DNA of 64,000 nt from Balanoglossus misakiensis (Eukaryota > Hemichordata): positions 5,270,001 through 5,334,000 of the forward strand of contig CM082598.2 of the NCBI GenBank assembly GCA_040954595.2, read 5' to 3'. The stretch's first letter is position 1, and each line of letters opens with the position of its first letter. Below the pieces are notes generated by a model that worked only from the letters and a program-made list of their open reading frames with translations, did not search any database and was not told the origin of the DNA. The position numbers and the translations under genes were made by a program. Below, piece after piece: positions 11,220-22,800 of the stretch.

Positions 11220-13534
11220 ATGGCCGACGACAGCGACACATCACCCTGGAAGAAGTCCTATTTTTTCAGGAAGAATTACCTCTTGCCGGCCATCATGGAA
11301 AAGAATAATATCGAAACAAATGTGAAGAATTTCGAGGTCAGAGATGACGATGTGTTTCTGGTGACATATCCCAAAGCCGGTAAGTAACAGATTTGAGCCG
11401 CACAGTTCGTCATAGTTATGCATCTTACCATGTTTAGTCCGCTTTGAAGCAAGCGGAAAAAAACCCACAAGATACTGTAGTCTAAGTTTGTCGTGTCCGA
11501 CGTTACCGAGAACTGCGCTCGAACAAAACAAAACCATAGACGACGGAAATACGTTGAATTAAAACTCATTGTCGACTCCAACATGCTTTTCTTTCAATAC
11601 AAAAGTGTTTGACCAGTCAAGCATGTACGTGTCGGCCCTTGCACTAGTTGAATTAGATCAAGGTCACTGTATAGCTAGCCAGGATGAATAAGACTAGTGT
11701 GAAGGAACGTGCTGCAGTGTGCTTTGAAGGAAGCTTGGTTTAGTCTGAGGAGCGGGGACTTCACTGCGATAAGATAGAATTGTTTGACAAAACCTATGCA
11801 TGCGCATGTTTTCTTCATGACTGAAGATAGTGCCTGCGGGCAGGTAACTACAGTCTCTCTGTGATGTGACTAGACACCGGCGGTTTGCAGCGAAAATTCT
11901 GCATATTTGTGAAAGCACAGTCAAATCTGTGTTAGTGGCCACCTCTATGTAGTGGCCACTTAGTTACTAACAGGTCATGTGCAATTAACATGTACATTAA
12001 TTGACCTGTATATAAATGCCACCTGTCTATAAAGGCCAGTTTAGGAAAGTCCCTTGACTGGCCACTATAGGCAGGTTGGACTGTACTATAGAGTGATAGT
12101 TTGTACGAATTAAAGAACTTGTAATAGCAAAGAATGGAATTATATAATATGAAGCATCCGTTTTGCGCCGGGATAGAGTGGGGAATGTGTCGTGTGCCTA
12201 TATCTTTGTAGGTTATATTTTGGCGTTGTCGTCCCCTGCATAAAACTTGCCGGTTCACTACACCGTCGCTGGTTTGTTTGTTGACATTTCGCTGTTGCTT
12301 TTTTGTCAGGCGGCAGGTTATGGATGGGACAATACAGGTCGTGTTTGACATGTACCTCTTTTGCTGGAAAATTTGTCTGTCAGCTGGAGGTTTATTCAGT
12401 AGACTTGCACCAATTCTATGGGCTTAAATATGCCATCATTCGATGAAATTCCAGCTAGAATTCGTCCAGGTTTATAACTGTAGTACTAGTGTGTGTGGAG
12501 TGAACGCATATGTCATGGGACCTCGTACCGAAACGCAGCGGTACCGAAACTTGATTCGTTCCTTGCATAGTGGGGGTCACCCCCAGGCAAAAGCGTAATA
12601 TGTACAGTAAGGAAAATAAAGCGACGGCGAATAACTGAGCTTATAAAGACCAAAAAACACCAAGCGAGTAGTGGGCTAGTCTAGAGGTTTACCAACTCAA
12701 TCCTTCCACAGACTTGTCTTGGTGTAGACTCGGTGTTTAAAAACTCACCAAAATGAATAATCGGTGTTTACCATTTAAGCAAGATTTTTACTCTCATATC
12801 CTACAAACAGGATGGAAGTTGTGTGTAGTTGAACGTTGATTCACTATATATCCACATGTACATTAACATAAACGGTGTCTTGTATCAAACATAATTAAAA
12901 GGGCAGTGAGAGAGAGACTTTGTCCCTTTAACTATAGCTTTGTGGCTGGAAATTTAAAGGACGCGTTGAATACGACGTGTTGAGATTCTAGCTGTCGGAA
13001 TTTATAATATAAATGATATTTGTCATCCAGTTGAGTATCACGGCGTACTTGCGGTCTTTGGACACGGTGATTACCTGGCCGACGTCGGCATTCATCAAGC
13101 CTGTGTCAGAACCTGCTAGGGACCTACCTACTTACGCCCCCTCCCCTTCCTCCCTCCCCCAAGGTCACGGTACGGTCGTTACATATCTGGCCGAGTCGTG
13201 TTGTTCAGCGATGGTATCTACGCCGTCGTGTTTTTTTTCTCGGGTGATGAGTTCACTGACACGGTCGTATGATCAGATAAATGTGATTTCGACAAGTTTG
13301 CGCATCCTTCAAAATACGTGTATATCGCTCGTGTAGACATAACGTGGGTAAAGATAGTATAGGCGTCAATAGTGGAAACTTATCAACTGACACGAGTGGT
13401 ATTGATTGGTGAATTGTGCGTTAGTTCTATTCGATAAAACGTATAGCCCAGTCTCAAAGATTCTAAGGGCTACAACTAAGGGCTACAAGTCTCAACATCT
13501 TCTGATAGATGTTTTGCCTAAATATATCCCCCTT

Positions 13535-13572
<38 letters not shown>

Positions 13573-15137
13573 TGTCTGTCTGTCTGTCTGTCTGTGCCGT
13601 TGAAAGTCTGTAATAATCTAAAATGCTGGCGCAGTGTCGATATTCAAACTTTTCCAAAGAGGTTTGTCTGTTTATCTGAGCTGTGTTTTATTAATTAATT
13701 AAATAATGTATTTATTTATTTATTTGTTTGCGTGCTTGCTTGTTTGTTTGTTTATTTGTAAGTGTGGTTATTTATTTACTTGTTTGTTTTCGGAATACAG
13801 TAATCATGAATTTTCGAATAAACCTCACTGACGTCATTCTTACGTCACAGGCACCAACTGGACGATGGAGATCATCGACGCCATTCAACACATCGACAAC
13901 TTGGATATTCTCAAGGAGAGGACTCTGATGGACAAAATGCCCATGCTGGAACTGGGACCGTCCGTCCACCCCGATCTTGTAGAAGTCGGTATCACGGACG
14001 TGCCGTCCTGCGTTGAGGCGTACTTGAGCAAAATCCCTTCGCCGAGACGTGTTCCAACTCACCTGCTGCCTGACCTCTCGCCAACCGAGCTGTTCACGAA
14101 GAAGCCCAAGGTAAGTGGTCGGGTCAGCCTAGACTAGGCAACTAGTCGCTTGGCGATTTTTAAATCTCAATACTTTTTTGTGGTTTCGATGGTTTTTTTG
14201 TCTTAATAAATAATTTCAATACTGTGTTGCGTGCATGCTTGCCTTGAGCGTGTTTTTGGTAGTGAGGTGAGTTTCGAATTTGGGACTGAGCTTGTGGTTT
14301 CGGGTAGCGTCGTATTGGCCTACGCGTTCCCTACACATAATGACTTGGAGCCAGTTGGTTCGGGTATGCAAAAGTGTATAGGCGGTCTGAAAACCCCGAG
14401 TGCCCTATATAAAAAGACGAGTATTAACCGCACAGGCATTCACCATAACAATACAAGTAACTGGGCTGTATAGTGGCCGCCCCTGTAGAACGCATAATAA
14501 CTTCAAGACTTAACGGATTTAGGTCAAGGATTACTTAGGCCGGGCATGGGTGGGATGTCTTTCACCGGCGAAGTTCGGGTTTCGGATACCAGTATACAAC
14601 GCGTACATGCATGAGCCCTATCCTTGCTTTGTTGTAAACCTGCACCAAACTCAACAAAGCCCTTTTTAATCAACCTTCACATCATTTGCGGTCTCCGCTC
14701 GCATGCGAACCAAGCATTGATTGCACTCGCCGAGTTAAAGTACGCCTCGCTGATAACTGACCCGGATTCACGCTCACTGACCTTCAAACACCCGAGGTCA
14801 ACCGGGCACTCGCCGAATGTTCAATTAAATACCTTTATCGCTCATTCATTCGTTGTTAGTTTTACGAGTGCAGTTTCAAGCGTCGGCGTCCTGTTTTTGA
14901 CATTTAAAGAAATTGAGAGAAGAGACGGACCAGTTCTCGCTTACAAAGTGGTCTTTTTTGTCCAACAAGCGAAATGTACGGTGTTTGCAAACTCTATTGT
15001 ATTTTACACCACTATATTTTCTGTCCGGGGCAATATGACATGTAAAACGTTGCGCATATCTCCATTACCATGCCCCGTTTCCCATGCCCCCCTCCAACCT
15101 GTCGTGTATCTTCGCGTCCATCATCGCCATGTCTGAT

Positions 15138-15172
<35 letters not shown>

Positions 15173-15179
15173 TCCCTCT

Positions 15180-15223
<44 letters not shown>

Positions 15224-18214
15224 ATTTTCTTTCTCCCTTTCTCTCTCTATGTCTGTCGGTCTGCCTATCTCTCTGTTTGTCTCTCCGCATGTATTTCTCC
15301 GCAGACCATACTGGTGGACAGGAACCCAAAGGATTGCCTGGTCTCCCTTCTAGGCTGGCACGCATCAACCCGTTTCCTAGAACCCATCGAGTGGGACCAA
15401 CTCGTCGATGCGTACTTGCGAGGGCACAGTAAGTTGGCTACGCAAACACTCAACAGTAATACGCGACAATGTGTAATAATAAAACCATACCGTGACACAC
15501 GGAATTTCGTCCTTCAATTTGAGGGGTGCCAGTATATTGATTATTTTACGCAAATCAGCACCATGTTTAAAGGGACAAAGTCTCTCTCTCACTGCCCTTT
15601 TTCCATCCATTAATTATGTTTGATACAACACACTGTTTATTATTCTACATGTGGATATATAGTTGAATCAACGTTCGACCACACACAACTTCCATCCCAC
15701 TTATAGACACGAGAGTGAAAAACTCACCAAAATGAATAATCGGTCTGTACCATTTATTCATTTTGGCAAGTTTTTTACTCGAGGCTCACATCCTACAAAT
15801 GATCATTTGAGAGCTTTCACCCACCTGTTGCTTTTGCCTGGGAGCGCCCTCAGGCGACACGATATGACTGACCCAATGCTTCGCTCCGTTGCAGCTGAAT
15901 ATGGTGATTATTGTGACTTCACGAAAGCGTGGGCGAAATACAAGGACGAGCCCTGGTTACTGTGGCTGCGATTTGAAGACATGAAGAAGGTACATGAGAA
16001 ACAACCTTGAATAGAGATTACCGTAAAACACTTTATTTACGCGAATTGAAATTTTCGCGATATCGAGAGAGGCCACTGTTTTGCGAGTATTAATTTTCGC
16101 GTTCTCTTATTTCATTCACTGCATCGTTATCTTCAAAAACAATTTATGCGACTTTTTATTTTCACGCTATTTTGGCTCTCGCCTATTTGACGAAAATTAA
16201 TTGCTCGCGAAAATGAAGTGTTTTACAGTATTTTCACGGGTTCCTAAAAGCGCCACGAGCTGCCGAGAACGTGCTGTTGAATGACGGCATTTGTCATGAA
16301 ACTGTTCGTGATTGATGACTAAATGCATCCGAACTTAAAGGCACATGAGCTGCAACTGGATAAAAAAAATTAAGCTTCAAATATATGCTTTTAATTATGT
16401 CTATTCAATGATATTTCATGACAGTTGATCAAGATCGACACTTATTTATGACAAAATGGCCAAAAATTAAAGAAAATCGAAAAATCCTGCAATTTTTAAA
16501 AAAAGTGCAATTTTGCAATGACAAAAAGAGAATGTAATGTCTTCTAGTGAATGAGATTATGCATTGTTTATGGCGTCTCATAGTGGGAAATGCAACGTTT
16601 TCATTGTTTCTTACATTTTCCCACGGTGGCGGCCATGTTCCTTTGCAGCAAAGCTTTATTATATATCTGGTTAAAACTTGCATATGCCCTCATACTGTGT
16701 GCCTTTAAAGATAACATGGACAAATACAGACACTTCGACAATCGTAAAATATGACCCACACACAAGAATCTGCACTACAGCGTTAAATCAAAACCAAAGT
16801 GTTCTGTTCGGACAAGTCTAAACGTACACTCTACCGACAAAGAGGGCTTTACGGTTTTTAGAGGTTAACTTCAATGAAGGTACGGGTGACCTATGCACAG
16901 GAACGAGATGACCTACATTTGCAGGCGAGTCATACTACTCAGTCTATCAGGCGACTTGTCGCACGATATCAGTGTTATCAGTACATGTACCTTGTTGTAC
17001 TTGTAAATTATCAATTATTGGCATAACGCGTCTTTGGTAGTATATTTCGGCCAGCCATAAAGTCACAGATGAAAAAAGCAAAGATCTTTAAAGATCTACT
17101 AGCTGCAACTTTTGCAACGTTTTCAGTATTATTGTTTTGTGTTTCTACTGCAGTTTCTTGTTCGAATCGCTGAAATGTCCAATATTTACATTATCAACAA
17201 AACATATATGTGTATAGTCAGTATTGTTCTTGTGTAAAATTTGAATTCATGTCCGGACTAGAATTAATTTGTCAACATTAACAATGGCAGGATATGGTGA
17301 CGAGCAGAGTACTGGGTATATAAGCATGCTGTTTGGCGTAGAACAAGAATTGTATTTGGTACATAGAAAAAAAATCACGAAAATAAAATCAGAAGTCACA
17401 GCTAATGTCCCTTCAAGTTCGGCTTTTGGGGCAAGATTGAAACTTGCATATTTTTGCATTAACGACTGCAATATACGATTTTCTGTGTCGTTCTTTTATT
17501 TGCCAGGACCACAAGGGAGTCTGCAAACAAATAGCCGAGTTTATGGGCAAGACGTTGACAGACCAGCAACTGGATGAAGTGGTGCGTGTCACCGACTTTA
17601 AATACATGAAGAAGTTCAACGAGACCATTAAAGGCCGCGAGATGTATCTGCGTCCCGAGGGGGTGTGGCAGAGAAAAGGTAACGGCGGCGCGGGGGGGGG
17701 GATGGAACATCACTTAGGGGGTCGTTTCTGTTTAACTTTGCTGTTGTCTGTGATATAGATTTCACTGGCTTGAATTTACCAGGCTGAAAGCCAACCAATC
17801 TGATCACGAGGACACTGACACTTTCTCTCGCACTTAGGGGGTCATTTCTGTTTAACTTCATCTGCAATATGCAAATAATGTAGGCTTTAAAAATACCTTT
17901 CTGAAAGCCAGCTTAACTATTCACGAGGACACTGACACTTTCTCTGATTGGTCTATATATAATTAAACATTCGAATTAATTTGCACGACTTTCAAACAGT
18001 GCCGCACGTACGTATAAAGAACCACCTAAAGTCGGGGAGTGTTTGTATTCTTCGATTACAAATTTCTGATTCTTAACAAACCATCTTCTCTGTTTTATCT
18101 ACAGGTATTACGGGCGACTGGCGGACCGCGTTCACTGTCGCACAAGACGAGGCTTTCGACAAACTCTACGAAGAAAAAATGAAGGGATACGAACATCTGA
18201 AATACAAATTTTAA
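11220..18214 (+). CDS. cytosolic sulfotransferase (SULT family)
   Basis: Exons: 11220-11379, 13851-14110, 15305-15428, 15895-15989, 17507-17678, 18105-18214; 306 aa, the usual SULT length. The enzyme transfers sulfate from PAPS to hydroxyl or amine groups of small molecules in the cytosol. The PAPS 5'-phosphosulfate loop TYPKAGTNW spans residues 49-57 (Lys52) and crosses the exon 1-2 junction. The catalytic histidine is His124 in RVPTHLL. The 3'-phosphate site is RNPKDCLVS (Arg146, Ser154). The C-terminal RKGITGDWR spans exons 5-6. No signal peptide or membrane segment is seen. The ATG at 11220 was chosen because the open frame just upstream offers only a GTG. The substrate cannot be read from sequence. 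A subfamily symbol is not assigned because invertebrate SULTs do not map one-to-one onto vertebrate names. Confidence 0.93.
11917..12085. mobile_element. MITE family E, copy 1
   Basis: Terminal inverted repeats are CAGTCAAATCTG on the left and a CAGGTTGGACTG end on the right. The interior carries TAGTGGCCAC and CTATAAAGGCC motifs. It lies in sulfotransferase intron 1. A close copy is at 25831-26013. Confidence 0.85.
12645..12690. repeat. fragment of dispersed repeat F
   Basis: About 45 bp matching one end of repeat F (AAACACCAAGCGA.TAGTGGGCTAGTCTA), in the orientation seen at 42893-43135. Confidence 0.6.
12737..12931. mobile_element. MITE family A, right half
   Basis: The centre and right arm are present, ending at GACTTTGTCCCT then TTAA. 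The left arm is lost. It lies in sulfotransferase intron 1. Confidence 0.8.
13537..13595. repeat. (GT)n then (CTGT)n microsatellite
   Basis: About 17 GT units followed directly by about 6 CTGT units, in sulfotransferase intron 1. A further TTTA/GTTT-rich stretch follows at 13690-13760. Confidence 0.9.
14129..14365. repeat. dispersed repeat F, copy 1
   Basis: About 235 bp matching the reverse complement of 42893-43135. It runs from a TAGACTAG..ACTAGTCGCTTGG end to a TTCCCTACACATAATG..CTTGGAGC end. The middle holds GAGGTGAGTTTCGAATTTGG, which looks like a splice donor but is repeat sequence. It is in sulfotransferase intron 2. Confidence 0.8.
15137..15245. repeat. (TC)n polypyrimidine tract
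   Basis: A long CT-rich microsatellite ending about 60 bp before the acceptor of sulfotransferase exon 3. It may extend the polypyrimidine signal for that acceptor. Confidence 0.9.
15567..15805. mobile_element. MITE family A, left half
   Basis: TTAA then AGGGACAAAGTCTCTCTC start, complete left arm and centre, truncated in the right arm about 90 bp before sulfotransferase exon 4. Confidence 0.8.
16019..16230. mobile_element. MITE family B, copy 2
   Basis: Full-length copy between TA dinucleotides in sulfotransferase intron 4. Ends are CCGTAAAACACTTTATTT and AAAATGAAGTGTTTTACAG. Confidence 0.9.
16335..16707. mobile_element. TTAA-flanked element with AGGCACA ends
   Basis: TTAA followed by AGGCACATGAG on the left; TGTGTGCCT followed by TTAA on the right; 373 bp. 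It has the same insertion signature as families A and C with a different end sequence. Only one copy is in the window. Confidence 0.65.
17130..17430. repeat. dispersed repeat I, copy 1
   Basis: Shares GTTTCTTGTTCG, ACATATATGTG and GTCCGGACTAGAATT with 38850-39005 in the same order. Shares a further part (GGGTATATAAGCATG-like, GTACATAGAA) with 36560-36760. It ends about 75 bp before sulfotransferase exon 5. Confidence 0.65.
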
Positions 18215-19812
18215 CCTTTAATATAATTTAAATGTAAAAAAAAACTTAAATCAAGGTATTTCTCTCGGAATTACATGTAAGCGGATTTTTCTGTCATTAG
18301 TCATTGCTTACGTATATGTTATTGCAATTTCTCTGTGGAAAATTAACTTTCCAATGCAAATTCTACTGAGGTCATCATCATCTTAATGCGCGCGCATCCT
18401 CGCACAAAAAAGATGGCGGCGACCGATGTCGTGGACAACACACACTTTTCTCGGATTGATTTGTTCCTGACAATAACACTTTACCAGACAATTTGACAAA
18501 AATTGCTGTCTGCATTTATCTAAATATTTTTAATCGCGAAATTAAATAATTACAGCTCCAGCTTCTAGTCTACAACATTAAAACTCTTTACGGAGAGGGG
18601 TTACTTGTGGTCAGAATGTACAGCTTTTTTCCTTCTATGAAGAGGAATAACATAGCTTATTATATAGGCATGACTATCGACATCAACACTCATCAGAATG
18701 GTCGCCTCACAAATATTCCATGCATGCTATGCCATATTACATTTCATCTACAGCTCTTTGATGCTATGACTAGATTACAAACATTTAAAATACAATTTCT
18801 CTTGCTACCATAATGAATTTTATCATTTTTTCGTCATTTTATGAGCCAAGGTCAATCTGTAGCTGACGATCAATGGATTGTCTGTTTTGACAAGTGCTGC
18901 CTTACTGAATAAACGATAGAAATTTTGTAACTTCTGTTAGGGTCGCTCTTTGTATGAATGAATGTTGTCTGGTGCTCTCCCAGGTGAGCGAAGAACGAAT
19001 GGTCTTTAATAGGGGGTTCAACCGTAATGAGAACCCCCATTCAAAGGAATTTAAATATGAAATGAATTTTTGAATTTGAATTTGAATTTGAAGAGGATTA
19101 CTGTGATTGGCTGTTATACCGCCACCTGATATAAGGGCGCAATGTTGCGTTTAGTATCAGTAGTAAATTTATAATATTTGTATAAAGTTATGATTGGCTT
19201 CTAAATGTCACATCAAATGTCTAAATTTCTTCTGCAATTTTTTTTTACTTTTGGCGTATATCTTCGAGTATATAAAACCTTCGTCTGCAAATTTTAGCAA
19301 TATATGTCATTTCACTGAAATGTGTTCAATTGGAAGAAAATTCAACTCGCTGGGAAGAAGTCTACTTAAGCTTAGACCTTTCCCACACTTCCATACCAAA
19401 ATCAAACTAAAATCCTCTGAAATAATCACGACTAATGAATTTACACCACATTAGTTCATGGACAACAATAGGATGTCATACTGACCAATCAATACGTCCG
19501 CCTGGAGCTGAGACTTATTCGGGTTCCTCTACATTACTGCACGGAGCTCTAAAAATAGAAATTACAAATTTTAGTCAGACGGCTGGTAGTGACAATTTGA
19601 CAAATAAGGGAAATGATTTTGCATTTCCGCAAGCAGTACCAGCACATTTTACATTGCAGACAACACAATACTACAAAATGACGTGATTATGGTATTCATC
19701 GTTTTTAAAGCAAGAATTAATTTTTGCGGGTATACTGGTTGAAATCTCGTTCCCCGCATTCTCAGCGTGTTGTAGGCGTGTGCATGCTTTGTATTGCCAC
19801 TTGCACGGTGTC
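18215..19812. other. intergenic between sulfotransferase and oxidase
   Basis: Holds the sulfotransferase 3' UTR. A canonical AATAAA occurs at 18908-18913, about 700 bp after the stop. A short GAATTT array lies near 19062-19092. No exon of another gene was recognised, and no convincing TATA box was found for the oxidase. Confidence 0.55.
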
Positions 19813-22800
19813 ATGGCAAAGGGAAGAAGATGGATATCTTTACGCGTCTGCACCGTGGTTTTGACATGTCTGGCAGGTTAGTGAAACATCTCACATAATG
19901 GCTAGTCCACGCTGGGCATCCTTGTGTTCCCCCTTGAGAGACAGTCATTCACATTTGATGCTTTTGGTGTAATTTCTTCTGATGTTCTTTTCCCCCTGAA
20001 CATTCCCAATTAATATATAGGTCTACACCAATCGTAGTACATACAAGTATTCACATAATAAGCATATGTACATGATGTGAGTTGAATCTTTGTCTGTAGT
20101 TGTAGTAACCATCTACTGAGCATATTTCAATGGGGAAAAATAACCCAAAGACTTACAAATAATTTGTTAGAAACAGCCTTAAATAATATCTTCAAAATCA
20201 GAGGTGTGTACTTTAATAAGTGTTCTCGGACGTTTCATTTTAGTCCAGAGTGCAGTGGGTTTAAAATCTTAATTCAACGTTCCCCTGACGTCATTATATT
20301 CCATTACCGGAAGTGACGTCAGCGTCAAGCAGTAGTTCTGTTTCACTCATGATATGATGTGTTATGTGTAATACAATGAACAACGGTCACGTGGACAATT
20401 CACTTCCTCTGAATCATGCAAATTTCGTCATTGCCAGGGTACCCTTACAAAATATTATTAGATCAAGATTTTGGGTCAAACAATTTTTAACGGCAAACCT
20501 AGCGTCAAATATTAAAGTGGTTTGGCTTCTGAACTGCGCATGTGCGAACTTTATCTTTATAAAACGTGATATAGGCTGAGTTCCTACTGTGCCTGACCAT
20601 ATATAGGCATATGTTAATTAGAAGTGCCACGGACCGTATACCTTTATGTGACAAGAACATCGATCGATACCAGTTAAATTCGCCCTTAAAGCGGAAACAT
20701 TTACTCCCTGGCATTGACCTCATTTGCATACTAAGGTTCACCAAAAAGGGAAGCCTCAAAATACACATTTGTACAAAATGCCTCGTTTTTTTATTTTTGA
20801 TTAATCCTAAATAATCCTGCTTCCCCTTTAATCCTTCGTCTGTCCACCTCAGCCATTTTCCCGCTCTCTCAAACGGATAGCCACCCGTGTCGAAGAGAAT
20901 GCGAATACCCACCGCGGCCTCGGACGTGTGAATATGACTTCAGCATGGACTACTTCTTCTCAATGGGGTCCATTTGTCAGAACTGTCCCTTCAACCTGAC
21001 GGATTGCGCCACCAACCGCTGCCTCCCATTGGACGGCGTCGGGAGGGCGGTGGTCGCCATTAATGACGTCATTCCCGGCCCCGCCATTGAGGTAGGACTG
21101 GCTGAAGAAGAGCCTTATGATGATTTTAGGACTGCCACCGCTTATATCAATTTTTTGCTTTTGTCCTAGCTTATCAGGAAAGCCCATGAATAGATATAAC
21201 TATCACTGTTTTACAGACAGATATTGGTCCAGACAAAGTTAAAAGCAAATATTAAGGAACAAATAATACGTGTTGATTTGTTTTATAAACTACCTATCTG
21301 AAGTCAGGATAATTTAGAATTTACAGGTCGTTTGACTCCGTGGTTTTAATCGATAAAATAAATTAAACAAATTGTCGATATTGAGGGCAGCAATTAATTT
21401 TGCTATCGGAATTATTTTGCAGGTATGTCATTACGACATCGTGGTCATTCATTTGACCAACAGCATGATGACGTCAGAGCATACTACCATTCACTTCCAT
21501 TTTCAAAGGCACGTCGGATCGCCTTATATGGACGGGGTTCCCATGGTTACCCAGTGCCCGATCCCGCACGGAGAGAAATGGCGCTACGAATTCGTCGGCG
21601 ATCCGGCTGGGACCCATTTCTGGCACTCACACACGGGCTATCAGCGCGCGGACGGAGTGTACGGCGCCCTCATCGTTCGCGAACCGAGCCAGGCGGACCC
21701 CTTGCGTCCGTTCTACGACTTTGATGAGAACGAGCACACCGTTCTGCTGCAAGACTGGAGTCACGACCTCGCGGTCTCGCTCATCCTGAAACGCATACAC
21801 ATCTACGAGCCCATACTCAGCGACAGCATCCTGATCAACGGCAAGGCGGCAGGGGGCGGAGATGGCATAACCCTGACGCCGAGGGCGCAATTCTCCGTCA
21901 AGAGAGGCTTCCGTTACCGTTTCCGTCTCATCTTCAACGGGGTGAGTGACTGTCCAGTGTTCGTGTCTGTTGACAATCACACTCTGACCGTGGTCGCCAC
22001 TGACGGAAACGCGGTTGAGCCTTATCCAATCGACAAGCTTGGAATGAGTAATGGCGAACGCTTTGATGTTGTCATAACAACAGACCAAGAAGTCGACAAT
22101 TATTGGGTGAGTACATAAGCAGCAGTCGCTGCATATAACCACATTGCATTTATTTAATTTTTAAATGACATCCAATATTAATATTACTCACAAACGTTTC
22201 AAATTCTACAGTTTTTGAAAGTTGTATTATGCCAAAAATTTTGGCGTGTTTATTTCGAGAATTGTTGGTTTCTGCGAGTCCACTTTCTAACCTTACAGTC
22301 GTTTGACGTCATTGGAATAAATTGAAAGTTTACGTCAAACGCCTTCTGCTTGTTCTTTATCACAGGATTCTATACATTCGTGGTCAAGTAAACATAATTA
22401 TTTCACTGTGTGTTTTAAGTAACTTCAGATATACATGCTCAGGGGGGCTACTGGATCTGTGCATGAGATGCTACCACTCTGAACTACAAACATAATGTGC
22501 CAAAAGTGTTAATCCTCCTTTAATTATCCTGTCTCCCCTTTAAGGTCCGTGTTACCGGAGTTGAGCCACATACCTTTGATCTAATATGCACAAACGTTTC
22601 ATCAGAAGCCATCTTGCATTACCAAGGAGCACCGGAAGATGGCATTCCCGGCATGCCCCTCGACATGACTAGACGCGGAATCGTGTTGAACGACCCCCAC
22701 AAACCACGAAGCGAGTTGTACCGTCAAGTCACTGAATTGAGGGCGCTCGGTAAGCATTGCAAAGGCACGATGTCGATGTTAAAGGGACAAAGTCGCTAAC

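Noticed and set aside
14270-14290. GAG-GTGAGT splice donor inside repeat F
   Set aside because: The same sequence occurs in the inverted copy at about 43000. It is part of a dispersed repeat, not an exon edge.
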